Source of the DNA: Algoriphagus zhangzhouensis
GTDB lineage: Bacteria > Bacteroidota > Bacteroidia > Cytophagales > Cyclobacteriaceae
NCBI RefSeq assembly: GCF_900148515.1
Contig: NZ_FRXN01000001.1
Location: 806,001 to 870,000 of the forward strand
Length of the DNA stretch: 64,000 nucleotides
Direction of reading: 5' to 3'
How positions within the stretch are numbered: position 1 is the stretch's first letter; each line of letters opens with the position of its first letter. Positions 1 through 8,658 of this stretch are shown piece by piece. The notes below the pieces were generated by a model. That model was not told where the DNA came from, searched no databases, and saw nothing but the letters and a program-made list of their open reading frames with translations. Both the position numbers and the translations under genes were made by a program.

Positions 1-1
1 A

Positions 2-136
2 TGGAGTGGAAATTTGATCATTTTTGACAAATCAAAAATCAAAAAGACCGACCTAACTCAGCATGAGGTGCATAAGATTGGCCGGTCTTTGGGAATTTCA
101 AGTTTTGAAACTCTAAAAGGAAAGATTAAAATCTAA
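2..136 (+). CDS. C-terminal fragment of an unidentified protein (cut by window edge)
   Basis: A reading frame enters from the left edge and stays open for 44 codons to a TAA at 134-136. It then meets the glycosidase gene tail to tail, 10 bases away. The visible tail is lysine- and isoleucine-rich, with no motif I can name. The start lies outside the window. The composition looks like real coding sequence and the convergent arrangement is plausible. However, 44 open codons can occur by chance in AT-rich DNA, so this is a tentative call. Confidence 0.4.
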   Translation, partial: WSGNLIIFDKSKIKKTDLTQHEVHKIGRSLGISSFETLKGKIKI

Positions 137-146
137 TCTCCTATTA

Positions 147-1961
147 TCATCTGTAAAGTTCTTGGTGCAATTTTTTCAAAGCATCAAAATCAAATTTATA
201 CACTTGTCTATCATAAGTCATCATCCCATTGACTTCCACTTCGACATCTGTTGTTTGAGTATAAACTGCTGCTGCTAAGCCCATTGGAATCAACTTTTTC
301 AAGTCTTCCATCAATAAACTATAACGAGCAAATAACTCCTGCTTATTTGCAAAGCTTTGATAGCCCCAGTTGTCTTTTTCTTGCCAAGTATGGTTTTCTA
401 CAGGTAATCCTAAACCACCAAATTCTCCCAAAACCATTATCTTATTTGCTCCGAAAACTGATGGATCAGGCATCACAGGGTCAGGATAATTATGCAAATC
501 CATGATGTCACCGACGATATCTTGACTTTTCATTTCAAAGTTTCCACCACTGGCAGAGTTGATTAACCTAGAATCATCTTCCATTCTTGTCAAGTTGACA
601 ATCTCTGTGGTTTTAAATTGGCCCCAAGCCTCATTGAATGGCACCCAAACAACAATAGAAGGGAAAAATTTGAACTCACGAATGATTTCTTTCCATTCTG
701 TTTTAAAGATTTCCTCGGACTCTTTGGTTCTGTCTTTATACATATCGTGACGATATACACCTGGACGTACTTCCCAACGATTCCCCATATCTCCACTTGG
801 CATATCTTGCCAAACTAACATCCCTTCCTTATCGGCATGGTAATACCATCTAGCTGGCTCAACTTTCACATGCTTTCTGATCATGTTGAATCCCATCTCT
901 TTGGTTTTCACTATATCAAATAGCAAGGCTTCATCCGTTGGAGCAGTATAAAGTCCATCAGGCCACCAACCTTGATCCAAAGGACCATATTGGAACAATG
1001 GATTACCATTTAGGAATATTCTTTGGAACCCATCTGCATCTTTACCCATTCTCACATCTCTGTAGGCAGCATAGGAATCAACTTCCTCCAGAACTTTCTT
1101 CCCATTGATCAATTTTACGGTTACATCATACAAAACCGGATTGTCAGGAGACCATGCTTGCAAGGTTGAAAGCTTAACTGGAGCAGGCTTATTCGCTTGC
1201 GCTTTAAATGAACCAGCAGCAACTCCATCTAAACTTAGACTGACCTCTACTTCTGCTCCATCTGTAGCACCTTCCACTTCAGGGTAAAAAACTTGAACAC
1301 CATTTTCCCAATCAGTATTTGAGTAGATCGATGCTAGATAAGTTTGAGGAACTTGCTCAATCCAAACTGTTTGCCAGATACCGGTAACTGGAGTATACCA
1401 GATCCCATGTGGCTTTTGAATTTGCTTTCCTCTTGGCTGAGGTCCTCCATCACTTGGATCCCAAACCCGAACACGTATCGTTTGCTTCTTTCCAGAAACT
1501 ATTTGATCTGTGATATCATAAGAGAATCCATCAAAACCTCCTTGATGAACACCAACAGAAGTTCCGTTAACCCAAACTTCAGATTCCCAATCAACAGCGC
1601 CAAAATGAAGGATAACGCGGTTTTTACCAGGTTTTGAACTCAATTCAAACTCCTTTTCATACCAAAGCTCCATATCAGGCCCTACTTCCTTTTGAACTCC
1701 AGACAGATAGGACTCTACTGGGAAAGGAACCGTAATGGATCCGGCAAAACCAATTTCAGGAATGCTTCCTTTCGGAAGAATGGTGTAATCCCACTGTCCA
1801 TTCAGGTTTTGCCAATTTTCGCGTACCAATTGGGGTCTTGGGTACTCTTGAAGAGGTGCCTCAGGATTCATATCCTCAGTCCAAGGTGTCACCAACTTTG
1901 CTTCTTGGCCATACACCACTGTCCCTGCCAACATTAACAGGGAAAAAACTATTTTTCTCAT
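147..1961 (-). CDS. Secreted glycoside hydrolase family 2 (beta-galactosidase/beta-glucuronidase-like)
   Basis: This is a 604-residue exported glycosidase. The start at 1961 is chosen because it gives a clean signal peptide (MRKIVFSLLMLAGTVVYGQ). An ATG 26 codons upstream would add a non-signal extension overlapping the neighbouring gene. The order is signal peptide, N-terminal jelly-roll sugar-binding domain (about 50-210), Ig-like sandwich (about 215-310) and TIM barrel (about 320-604). The general acid/base is probably Glu444 in NEAWGQ, and the nucleophile Glu513 in LGEFGG, as in GH2. It is shorter than LacZ-type enzymes because the C-terminal domains after the barrel are absent. The gene follows the 1972-2766 gene by 10 bases, so the two are probably co-transcribed. 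The substrate cannot be deduced; a beta-galactoside or beta-glucuronide is likely. It probably acts in the periplasm or outside the cell. Confidence 0.88.
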   Translation of the reverse strand: MRKIVFSLLMLAGTVVYGQEAKLVTPWTEDMNPEAPLQEYPRPQLVRENWQNLNGQWDYTILPKGSIPEIGFAGSITVPFPVESYLSGVQKEVGPDMELWYEKEFELSSKPGKNRVILHFGAVDWESEVWVNGTSVGVHQGGFDGFSYDITDQIVSGKKQTIRVRVWDPSDGGPQPRGKQIQKPHGIWYTPVTGIWQTVWIEQVPQTYLASIYSNTDWENGVQVFYPEVEGATDGAEVEVSLSLDGVAAGSFKAQANKPAPVKLSTLQAWSPDNPVLYDVTVKLINGKKVLEEVDSYAAYRDVRMGKDADGFQRIFLNGNPLFQYGPLDQGWWPDGLYTAPTDEALLFDIVKTKEMGFNMIRKHVKVEPARWYYHADKEGMLVWQDMPSGDMGNRWEVRPGVYRHDMYKDRTKESEEIFKTEWKEIIREFKFFPSIVVWVPFNEAWGQFKTTEIVNLTRMEDDSRLINSASGGNFEMKSQDIVGDIMDLHNYPDPVMPDPSVFGANKIMVLGEFGGLGLPVENHTWQEKDNWGYQSFANKQELFARYSLLMEDLKKLIPMGLAAAVYTQTTDVEVEVNGMMTYDRQVYKFDFDALKKLHQELYR

Positions 1962-1971
1962 AGTGAAAGGT

Positions 1972-2766
1972 TTAATGAAAATCAAACCAAAGTACAATTG
2001 GATCTCTGACCAGATTTCCTTGTAAAGAACCAACATCACTCATTGAATTTGGAGTACGTGGTTCTTCAGATAGACTTTGATTTGGTAAAGAATAGAAAAG
2101 AAAATTTAAATTAATGGTTGAATTGATATCTGGATCACTTTGATCTGCGCTTATCCTAAAATGTGATTGAGGGGTTTCTGTTTTCACTCCAACTTTTACC
2201 TCCTTAAAATCAAGGTTCAAAACGCTGAAACTTTGAACTTCTAGCACGTTTCCTTTATCGCTAACAGATTCAAAAGAATATTCACCAGGTTCTTGAATGG
2301 AATTCTCCCAATGGACAAGTTTGATTCCATCTTCCTGAAAATCAAAACCCAAGCCCAGAAAATCCTGATTTTTTAAATTCTCACCCACGGCCTCAAATTT
2401 TAATCTACCATCTTGGAAAATTGTCCAGATCAAAATAGCAGATTCAGGACTATAAAATGATCTAATCTGAATAGATCCATCTTTGGTCCTTTTCCAGGTG
2501 AAATTTTTAAATGAACTTTCAAGACCTTCAATTTTTGGAACCTGAGCAAAAGGGAGTAAATGCATCCCAACTTTTACCTTTTCCAGGTTTCCATTGGCTT
2601 TCTCAAATACAAAGATTTTATGATCGACACGAATTTGAAGATCCACCGTTGATTCTCTCACACTTATTGCTCCTGAAGAGAAAAGATCTGTTTCATTTAT
2701 TGGAATTAAATCCAATAGGAATGTCAAGAGAATAAACTTAAAAGCAACTTGTACTAGTTGAATCAT
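1972..2766 (-). CDS. Hypothetical exported protein, possibly a stand-alone GH2 C-terminal-like beta domain
   Basis: A 264-residue protein with a hydrophobic N-terminus (about 8-22) that could be a signal peptide or anchor. The rest is beta-rich and I do not recognise it with certainty. Around residues 45-120 there is a pattern (an F-E-K-x-x-G-x-L motif, then hydrophobic strands) resembling the small-chain/domain 5 fold that follows the TIM barrel in long GH2 beta-galactosidases. The next gene downstream is a GH2 enzyme that lacks exactly such a domain. The domain resemblance is an inference from pattern only. The gene is first in a likely two-gene operon, 10 bases before the glycosidase. Alternatively it is simply an unrelated accessory secreted protein. 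Confidence 0.65.
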   Translation of the reverse strand: MIQLVQVAFKFILLTFLLDLIPINETDLFSSGAISVRESTVDLQIRVDHKIFVFEKANGNLEKVKVGMHLLPFAQVPKIEGLESSFKNFTWKRTKDGSIQIRSFYSPESAILIWTIFQDGRLKFEAVGENLKNQDFLGLGFDFQEDGIKLVHWENSIQEPGEYSFESVSDKGNVLEVQSFSVLNLDFKEVKVGVKTETPQSHFRISADQSDPDINSTINLNFLFYSLPNQSLSEEPRTPNSMSDVGSLQGNLVRDPIVLWFDFH

Positions 2767-2940
2767 TTATTTTTGGGCAATTGAATCCACTAATATTCAA
2801 TTTTATCTATCCATTTAAAAATCAGAGGGTAAAAAAGGCTTCCAAAAGAATGTGGTTTTTTGATGAAGATGAAATTCACCTTAAGAGTGGCAAATAACTA
2901 CATTTTCCATATCTTAGAATCAAGCTTAATTTTTATTCCT

Positions 2941-4671
2941 ATGAATTCAATAGACCCCACCATTATGGTGAGAGCCCAGGCATGGCTCGATGGAAATGTA
3001 GATCAAGATACGAAAGATGCCATTCTGAAATTAAAAGATGAAAACCCGAATGAATTGGTAGATTCTTTCTACCAAGATCTGGAGTTTGGAACCGGAGGAT
3101 TGAGAGGGTTAATGGGAGTTGGGACCAACAGGATGAACATTTATACTGTTGGAATGGCTACCCAAGGATTAGCAAATTATCTATTAAAATGCTTCCCAGA
3201 TCAAGATATTTCTGTTGCAATCACACATGACAGTAGAATCAACAATACTGTATTTGCAACAGCGACCACCGATGTATTGACTGCTAACGGAATCCGAGTT
3301 TATTATTTCCGAGAAATGCGTCCAACCCCTATGCTTTCTTTTGCAGTTAGGCATTTTGGGTGTAAAAGTGGTGTAATGATCACAGCTTCTCACAATCCAA
3401 AAGAATACAATGGATACAAAGCTTATTGGGAAGATGGTGCGCAAGTAGTAGCTCCACATGATAAAAATATCATTCAGGAAGTAAAGAAGATCACCTCTTT
3501 TGACTTGGTCAATTGGGATAAAAATGATGATCTGGTGACTTACATAGAGGAAGACTTCGATCAAATCTATTTGGAAAAAGTAAAAGGCTTAAGTCTTTCT
3601 CCAAGTGCTATTCAAGCAAATAAAGACATGAGCATTGTCTTCTCTCCGATTCATGGAGCTTCTGGAAAAATGGTTCCGGCTGCTTTGAAGACCTTTGGAT
3701 TTGAAAATGTTCATGTGGTAAAAGAGCAAGCAGAACCAGATGGAACTTTCCCGACTGTAATCTATCCTAACCCAGAAGAAGGAGAGGCTTTGACTATGTC
3801 AGTTGAGTTAGGAAAGAAAGTAAATGCAGACCTTATTCTTGCTTGTGACCCTGATGGCGACCGTTATGCAGCTGTTGTTCCAAATGAAAAAGGTGAATTT
3901 GAGCTATTGAACGGAAACCAAACAGGAACACTCCTTACCTATTATCTATTGAATAAGTGGAAAGAAGCTGGGAAACTGGATGGAAAACAATTCATGGTCA
4001 ACACCATTGTAACCACAGAATTGATCAATCGACTTGCTGAAGGTTTTGGTGTAAAATGTTTCAATGTCTTAACTGGATTTAAAAATATCGCAGCCATCAT
4101 CAGAGAATTAGAAGGAAAAGAAACCTTTATCGGAGGTGGTGAAGAATCCTATGGTTACTTAGTTGGCGATTTTGTAAGAGATAAAGATGGAGTGAGTGCT
4201 TGTGCTATGGTTGCTGAGGCTATTGCTTATTACAAAACTCAAGGTAAATCTGTTTTTGAAGTCTTAGCTGAGGTGTATCACCAATTCGGATTCTATAAAG
4301 AAGCTTTGATTTCTGTTACCAAGAAAGGGAAAGACGGTGCTGAGCAAATCCAGGCACTGATGATGGATTTCAGACAAAACCCACCTAAATCCATGAATGG
4401 AGTTCCTGTTGAGCGTATTTTGGATGTCAAAGAAGGTACTGAGAAAAACGTAAAAACAGGAAACGTGGACAAATTACCATTGGACTCATCCAACGTTATG
4501 CAGTTTTATCTTGAAGATGGTAGCAAAATCTCTGCAAGACCATCTGGAACAGAACCAAAAATCAAATACTATTTCTCCGTAAACACTCCATTGGAAAATA
4601 CTTCCGATTATAGAAATGTAGAGGCAGAACTAGTAGAAAGAATTGAAGGACTGAAAAGGTATTTCTCTTAA
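2941..4671 (+). CDS. Phosphohexomutase (phosphoglucomutase/phosphomannomutase family)
   Basis: This 576-residue cytoplasmic enzyme interconverts hexose 1- and 6-phosphates, linking glycolysis to nucleotide-sugar and polysaccharide synthesis. All four family loops are visible. The catalytic phosphoserine is Ser150 in TASHNPKEYNGYK, the Mg2+ loop is DPDGDR, the sugar-recognition loop is GGGEESYG, and the C-terminal phosphate-binding loop is RPSGTEPK. The length matches the long PGM2/PgcA type (about 560-590), so glucose-, mannose- or ribose-phosphate mutase activity cannot be separated by eye. The start at 2941 (MNSIDP) is preferred. An in-frame ATG at 2860 would add 27 hydrophobic residues that are atypical for the family. 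The gene is monocistronic with a strong terminator just after it. Confidence 0.93.
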   Translation: MNSIDPTIMVRAQAWLDGNVDQDTKDAILKLKDENPNELVDSFYQDLEFGTGGLRGLMGVGTNRMNIYTVGMATQGLANYLLKCFPDQDISVAITHDSRINNTVFATATTDVLTANGIRVYYFREMRPTPMLSFAVRHFGCKSGVMITASHNPKEYNGYKAYWEDGAQVVAPHDKNIIQEVKKITSFDLVNWDKNDDLVTYIEEDFDQIYLEKVKGLSLSPSAIQANKDMSIVFSPIHGASGKMVPAALKTFGFENVHVVKEQAEPDGTFPTVIYPNPEEGEALTMSVELGKKVNADLILACDPDGDRYAAVVPNEKGEFELLNGNQTGTLLTYYLLNKWKEAGKLDGKQFMVNTIVTTELINRLAEGFGVKCFNVLTGFKNIAAIIRELEGKETFIGGGEESYGYLVGDFVRDKDGVSACAMVAEAIAYYKTQGKSVFEVLAEVYHQFGFYKEALISVTKKGKDGAEQIQALMMDFRQNPPKSMNGVPVERILDVKEGTEKNVKTGNVDKLPLDSSNVMQFYLEDGSKISARPSGTEPKIKYYFSVNTPLENTSDYRNVEAELVERIEGLKRYFS

Positions 4672-4690
4672 ATCCTTTTTCCTATAAATG

Positions 4691-4724
4691 AAAAGCAACA
4701 CTTTTTCGAGTGTTGCTTTTTTTT
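4691..4724. terminator. Bidirectional intrinsic terminator after phosphohexomutase
   Basis: A 12-bp perfect stem (AAAAGCAACACT with AGTGTTGCTTTT) encloses the loop TTTTCG and is followed by a T run. A-rich and T-rich flanks on both sides suit both converging genes. Confidence 0.85.
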
Positions 4725-5667
4725 AATCTTTCCCCAAATGAATCAATGCCTCTCCGACATTGATTACTGGAAGATTGTTTATCCCGATAATATATCCATT
4801 GGAAGGAGCTTTGACAGGAATTTTCACTTGTCCATAAGGATCTGAAATTCTCGCCAATATCTGCCCTTTTTTAACTTGATCTCCCAGCTTAACTGAAGAG
4901 TTAAAAATACCTGAGGCTCTTGCTCTTACCCAATCACTTTGTTTTAAAATAACGGTTTCCTTTTTGTCTGAACTTTCAGCAATCATACCTAGATAATGAA
5001 GCAATCTTTTGGTACCAGCTACCCCTTCATCTGTTGATAGTTCATCAATCCTCATCGATTCCCCACCCTCAAATACTAAAATGTGCTTCTTGGCTTTGTA
5101 TGCAGCCTTCCTAAATGATTTATCAATCATTTTGGAATTGACTATGAAATGGGTTCCAAATGCCTCTGCTAATTCCACAGCTTTCTTATCAACAAAATCT
5201 ACACGAATCTGAGGCTGGTTTGTGAGCATCCGACCACCGGTATGAAAGTCAATTCCATAATCAATGTTCGGGATGATCTCTTCATTGATAATGTAGGCAA
5301 TCCTTCCAGCAAGTGATCCTTTTTTCGACCCGGGAAAACTTCGGTTCAAATCTCTACCATCTGGAAATGTTCTACTATTCGAAAGAAAGCCATAAATATT
5401 CACCAAAGGTATGATGATCACAGTTCCTCTCAAAAGCTCTAATCCATGGTCCAATTCCTCCAAAACACGTCTGGCTGTAACGATTCCATTGATTTCATCT
5501 CCATGAACACCACCACTAACCAATACCACCGGTCCGGGCTCTTTGGAAGATCGAATGAATATTGGCAAATCGATTAAAGTATGAGTTGGAAGCTTGGCAA
5601 TAGGAATTTCAATATTGACTGCCTGCCCTGGTCGGATCTTTGTTCCGTTGATTTGAATTTCTCTCAT
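4723..5667 (-). CDS. Succinylglutamate desuccinylase/aspartoacylase-family zinc hydrolase
   Basis: A 314-residue cytoplasmic protein of the M14-like AstE/AspA family, whose members remove acyl groups from N-acyl amino acids. The first zinc-binding motif is visible as GGVHGDEING (about 53-62), and the Asn-Arg-containing substrate region as DGRDLNRSFPG (about 103-113). A later H-T-G motif (about 142-144) supplies the third ligand. The last 80 residues form a beta-sandwich/biotinyl-like domain (KxGDQVKKGQ), as in the DUF2817/AstE subgroup. Many bacteria carry this gene beside a RimK-type ligase, but no such partner is present here. It stands alone between convergent and divergent neighbours. The real substrate is unknown. 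Confidence 0.85.
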   Translation of the reverse strand: MREIQINGTKIRPGQAVNIEIPIAKLPTHTLIDLPIFIRSSKEPGPVVLVSGGVHGDEINGIVTARRVLEELDHGLELLRGTVIIIPLVNIYGFLSNSRTFPDGRDLNRSFPGSKKGSLAGRIAYIINEEIIPNIDYGIDFHTGGRMLTNQPQIRVDFVDKKAVELAEAFGTHFIVNSKMIDKSFRKAAYKAKKHILVFEGGESMRIDELSTDEGVAGTKRLLHYLGMIAESSDKKETVILKQSDWVRARASGIFNSSVKLGDQVKKGQILARISDPYGQVKIPVKAPSNGYIIGINNLPVINVGEALIHLGKD

Positions 5668-5735
5668 AGAATCGAAAGGGAATTTATATTTCTTATTCGG
5701 GCAAATCTTACTTATTTCGCATCGACTAATTGGCT

Positions 5736-6749
5736 ATGAAGATACAAGAAAACATTTCCTTAAAACCTTATAATACTTTTGGCATTGATAAAAATGCAAG
5801 ATTTTTTACTGTTGCTGAATCAATTGCAGATTTTAAAGAAGCACTCATTTTTTCAAAGGAAAAGAAAATACCTGCTATCATTCTAGGAGGCGGAAGCAAC
5901 ATTCTGCTGACTCAAGATCAAAATGCCTTGATCGTTAAAAATGAAATAAAAGGTATAAAAGTTACCAAGGAGTCCGAAAATGAAGTTTTTGTAGAAGTTG
6001 GTGCTGGAGAAAATTGGCATGAATGGGTTCTGTTTTCCATTTCCCAAGGATGGTCTGGAATAGAAAACCTTTCCTTGATCCCTGGGACAGTTGGCGCATC
6101 TCCCATGCAAAATATTGGTGCATATGGTGTAGAGATCAAGGATGTTTTTCACTCCTTAAAAGCCTTGAACCGAGAAACACTAGAGCTTGAAGCCTTTGAT
6201 TTTGAAACCTGTGATTTCGGTTATAGGGAAAGTGTTTTTAAAAATAAGCTCAAAGGAAAATATATCATTTGCGAGGTTACTTATAGATTATCCAAGCAAC
6301 CTGTATTCAATATATCGTATGGGGCTATTCAAGAAACATTGAAGGCTCATGGAATTCAAGAGCTCAGCATCAAAGCGATTTCTGATGCGGTGATTGAGAT
6401 CAGGCAATCAAAACTGCCAGATCCAGCCCAAATTGGTAATTCAGGCTCATTTTTTAAGAACCCAACCGTTCCAGCAGAACAATTTGAAAAATTAAAAGAA
6501 CTCTACCCCACAATCCCAGGATATCCTAATGAGAATGGAGTCAAATTAGCTGCAGGCTGGTTAATTGAGCAAGCTGGATGGAAAGGATATAAAGAAGGGT
6601 CTATCGGAGTCCATGACAAACAAGCATTGGTCTTAGTAAATCATGGTGGTGGAGATGGAGCTCAAGTGGCAAAGCTTTCCGAGAAGATACAAAAATCAGT
6701 TTTTGAGAAATTCAACGTGAAGCTAAGCCCTGAAGTCAATTTCCTTTAA
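5736..6749 (+). CDS. murB: UDP-N-acetylenolpyruvoylglucosamine reductase
   Basis: MurB reduces UDP-GlcNAc-enolpyruvate to UDP-MurNAc with NADPH and FAD, the second committed step of peptidoglycan synthesis in the cytoplasm. The 338-residue product has the FAD-binding motifs GGGSNILL (about 52-59) and GTVGASPMQNIGAYG (about 115-129). The catalytic serine lies in GNSGSFFKNP (about 230), and a glutamate lies near the C-terminus. Length and the extra internal segment match type I MurB of the E. coli kind. The ATG at 5736 is preferred over the TTG two codons earlier. Its stop overlaps that of the convergent dCMP deaminase in a shared TTAA. Confidence 0.95.
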   Translation: MKIQENISLKPYNTFGIDKNARFFTVAESIADFKEALIFSKEKKIPAIILGGGSNILLTQDQNALIVKNEIKGIKVTKESENEVFVEVGAGENWHEWVLFSISQGWSGIENLSLIPGTVGASPMQNIGAYGVEIKDVFHSLKALNRETLELEAFDFETCDFGYRESVFKNKLKGKYIICEVTYRLSKQPVFNISYGAIQETLKAHGIQELSIKAISDAVIEIRQSKLPDPAQIGNSGSFFKNPTVPAEQFEKLKELYPTIPGYPNENGVKLAAGWLIEQAGWKGYKEGSIGVHDKQALVLVNHGGGDGAQVAKLSEKIQKSVFEKFNVKLSPEVNFL

Positions 6750-7228
6750 ATCAGGTGGTCATTTACTTCGACCTCTTTGGTATAGCGATCTACCTGAACT
6801 CCAAATTTTCTCAAGAAATCAACACCTTCATCTGATCCTATTCCTTTGTATTCTGCATAGGAAAAAAGGTAAACAACCTTAGTGATTCCCATCGAAAAGA
6901 TAATTCTAGCACAAGCTAAACAAGGTGCTAACGTCACATATAAGGTAGAGCCTTCCACAGAAGTGTTATTCTTCACAGCGTAAAGAATCGCGTTTTGTTC
7001 CGCATGGAGAGCCAATGAACAACTCCCTTTGCTATCACGTGCACAGCCATGATCAGGAAATTCTACATCACAATTGTGAGTCCCAGCTGGTGGACCATTA
7101 TAACCAATTGAAATGATTCTAGTTTCTTTCGTCAGCACTGCACCAACATGCTTTTTGATACAATGTGAACGTTTGGCAAGGTTAACTGCCAACTCCATAA
7201 AAATATCATCAAAATCAGGTCTACTCAT
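6746..7228 (-). CDS. dCMP deaminase family protein
   Basis: A 160-residue zinc deaminase that probably converts dCMP to dUMP for dTTP synthesis. Its zinc site is explicit: His75 and catalytic Glu77 in LHAEQNA, and Cys103 and Cys106 in APCLACAR. The residues around IGYNGPPAGTHNC are typical of the dCMP deaminase/ComEB group rather than cytidine deaminase. A second possible metal-binding set (Cys53, His60, Cys62, Cys70) matches the structural zinc of phage and eukaryotic dCMP deaminases. The gene is monocistronic, with a candidate TATTTTTG promoter element 17-24 bases upstream of its ATG. It converges with murB, overlapping by four bases. Confidence 0.93.
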   Translation of the reverse strand: MSRPDFDDIFMELAVNLAKRSHCIKKHVGAVLTKETRIISIGYNGPPAGTHNCDVEFPDHGCARDSKGSCSLALHAEQNAILYAVKNNTSVEGSTLYVTLAPCLACARIIFSMGITKVVYLFSYAEYKGIGSDEGVDFLRKFGVQVDRYTKEVEVNDHLI

Positions 7229-7244
7229 CTATTCAAATTTTGCT

Positions 7245-7274
7245 CAAAAATAGCACATGCAATTCAGCATGAAA
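7245..7274 (-). promoter_or_regulatory. Candidate promoter for the dCMP deaminase gene
   Basis: On the minus strand, TATTTTTG (7252-7245) matches the Bacteroidota -7 element TAnnTTTG. A TTTC lies 18 bp further upstream in the -33 position. The predicted leader is only about 10 nucleotides. Confidence 0.4.
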
Positions 7275-7376
7275 TAGAAAATCAAAAATATCCTACCGAA
7301 TTTAATCGTTATACATGAAATTCAACCTTGTAAAATCTATTTCGTTTTATGAGGTATCGCCCTATTAATTGACAAC

Positions 7377-7943
7377 ATGAACAAATTCACCCTCCCCCTA
7401 CTATTCTTGGCTTCAATACTTCTAATATCCTGTAGTTCTATTGAGATATTTAAAGAAAACACTGAAATCCCCGCTGCTAGACCATACAATTCATTTGTGA
7501 TCATCAATCAAGAGGTGAACATGAGAGGCTTTTCCGCACAGTATATTGATGAAAAAGTCCAAGAAAAACTCAGAGACTATCTAGAAAGTCAGGGTATGAT
7601 ATATGACAAAATGGAACCTGACTTGGTGATTCGCTATACATCAAATGAAGATCAAAGAGAAAGAGAAGTCAATAACTATAACAATCCATATCCATATTGG
7701 GGATATAGAGTTTGGGATCCATTCATGTACAACCCATATATGAACAATTATGGAAGAAGAACAGATAATTATGAGTTACTCCAAGTAATTGTAGATTTTA
7801 TTGATCCTGAAAAAGATAAATTTTTGATGACTTTGACAGGTGTCACGGAAGTTTCCAGTCCGAAAACAAAAGAGAAAAAAGTATTGAAGACAACCGAAAA
7901 AATCTTGGAGAGATTTTCATCTGAGGTAAACACTATTCAATAA
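7377..7943 (+). CDS. DUF4136 domain lipoprotein
   Basis: A 188-residue lipoprotein. A signal sequence ends in a lipobox at Ile-Ser-Cys (Cys19), followed by Ser-Ser. The mature part matches the DUF4136 layout: a short strand, 'D' and a helix (residues about 55-75), then the PDLVIRYT strand. A Tyr/Asn/Pro-rich insert (about 98-125) follows, and then a closing strand and helix. The family is common in Bacteroidota and is presumed to sit in the envelope; no biochemical function is known. The gene appears monocistronic. The following 250 bases contain no gene. Confidence 0.85.
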   Translation: MNKFTLPLLFLASILLISCSSIEIFKENTEIPAARPYNSFVIINQEVNMRGFSAQYIDEKVQEKLRDYLESQGMIYDKMEPDLVIRYTSNEDQREREVNNYNNPYPYWGYRVWDPFMYNPYMNNYGRRTDNYELLQVIVDFIDPEKDKFLMTLTGVTEVSSPKTKEKKVLKTTEKILERFSSEVNTIQ

Positions 7944-8195
7944 GCAAAGTCATAAACTCCTAATCGTAGAAAAAGGACACTGTTTTTGCACTAATCTTAA
8001 AGAAGGGATTAGAAATCTCTTTGCTACCACAAATCCAATAGGTCGATTTTAGACAAAAAAGCCTTTTAATTGTAAAAATATGACTTAACAAGTTGTGAAA
8101 TATTATATTTTTTCACCAAATAGTTTAGTGTATTGAAAGTCAAGGAAAGGCCTATCGAAATTGATCAAATAGAATTGTACTTTATTGGCAAATTA
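7944..8195. other. Non-coding intergenic region
   Basis: AT-rich stretch without an open frame that looks coding on either strand. No convincing terminator hairpin follows the DUF4136 gene, and no tRNA or repeat is seen. The response-regulator promoter begins immediately after it. Confidence 0.6.
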
Positions 8196-8226
8196 TTTGC
8201 GAAGTACCAAAACTATACTACTTTTG
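8196..8226 (+). promoter_or_regulatory. Bacteroidota-type promoter for the response regulator
   Basis: TTTG at 8196-8199, a 19-bp spacer, and TACTTTTG at 8219-8226 match the Bacteroidota housekeeping promoter (TTTG-N19-TAnnTTTG) exactly. Transcription would begin near 8233, about 36 nucleotides before the ATG at 8269. Confidence 0.75.
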
Positions 8227-8268
8227 TAGTAGCTTAAATGTATTTCAGTAGCAAATATTTGCATTTTG

Positions 8269-8625
8269 ATGTTAACCATTGTACTCATTGACGATGATCC
8301 GATCAGCACTTTTGTGACGGAGAAATTAATAACGAAAAACGTTAAAGAGCCATGTCAATTCTTTAAATATCAAAGTGCAAAAGTGGCACTCAATGAAATC
8401 TATGACATAAGACCTAATTATCTTTTTCTAGATTTGAATATGCCTGAAATGACCGGTTGGGATTTTTTAGATCATTTTGATTCCCAAAAGAATGAAGCCG
8501 AAATCTACATATTGAGTAGCTCTGTAGATGAAAGGGACATATCCAAAGCCAGTAAATATCAAGTTGTAAAAGATTATCTCTCGAAACCTCTGATAAAAAA
8601 ATACATCAAAAACATTTTCAATTAA
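8269..8625 (+). CDS. Stand-alone response regulator receiver domain
   Basis: A 118-residue CheY-like single-domain response regulator. The acidic triad (Asp8-Asp9-Asp10 in LIDDDP), phosphoacceptor Asp55 (YLFLDLNMPEM), the conserved Ser in ILSSS (83-85) and the invariant lysine Lys106 (SKPL) are all present. It should be phosphorylatable. There is no output domain, so it would act by protein contact or as a phosphorelay intermediate. No histidine kinase is next to it. A lone Hpt gene at 47.5 kb is the only other two-component gene in the window. The ATG at 8269 is chosen over a TTG one codon upstream. A strong promoter precedes and a terminator follows, so it is a single-gene unit. Confidence 0.93.
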   Translation: MLTIVLIDDDPISTFVTEKLITKNVKEPCQFFKYQSAKVALNEIYDIRPNYLFLDLNMPEMTGWDFLDHFDSQKNEAEIYILSSSVDERDISKASKYQVVKDYLSKPLIKKYIKNIFN

Positions 8626-8658
8626 GGCTGTCTTCAAAAAAGGCAGCCTATTTTTTTT
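8625..8658 (+). terminator. Intrinsic terminator of the response regulator gene
   Basis: A 10-bp stem (AGGCTGTCTT with AAGGCAGCCT, one G-U pair) and a 5-base loop, followed by A and eight T. It begins at the last base of the stop codon. Confidence 0.8.

Noticed and set aside
43-90. Hairpin (AAAGACCG with CGGTCTTT) as a terminator for the GH2 gene
   Set aside because: The loop is over 30 bases and the hairpin lies inside the possible coding end at 2-136. T-rich DNA follows on the minus strand, so it may still work, but the support is weak.
3184-3564. Minus-strand open frame (126 codons) inside the phosphohexomutase gene
   Set aside because: Antisense to conserved catalytic motifs; low-complexity translation.
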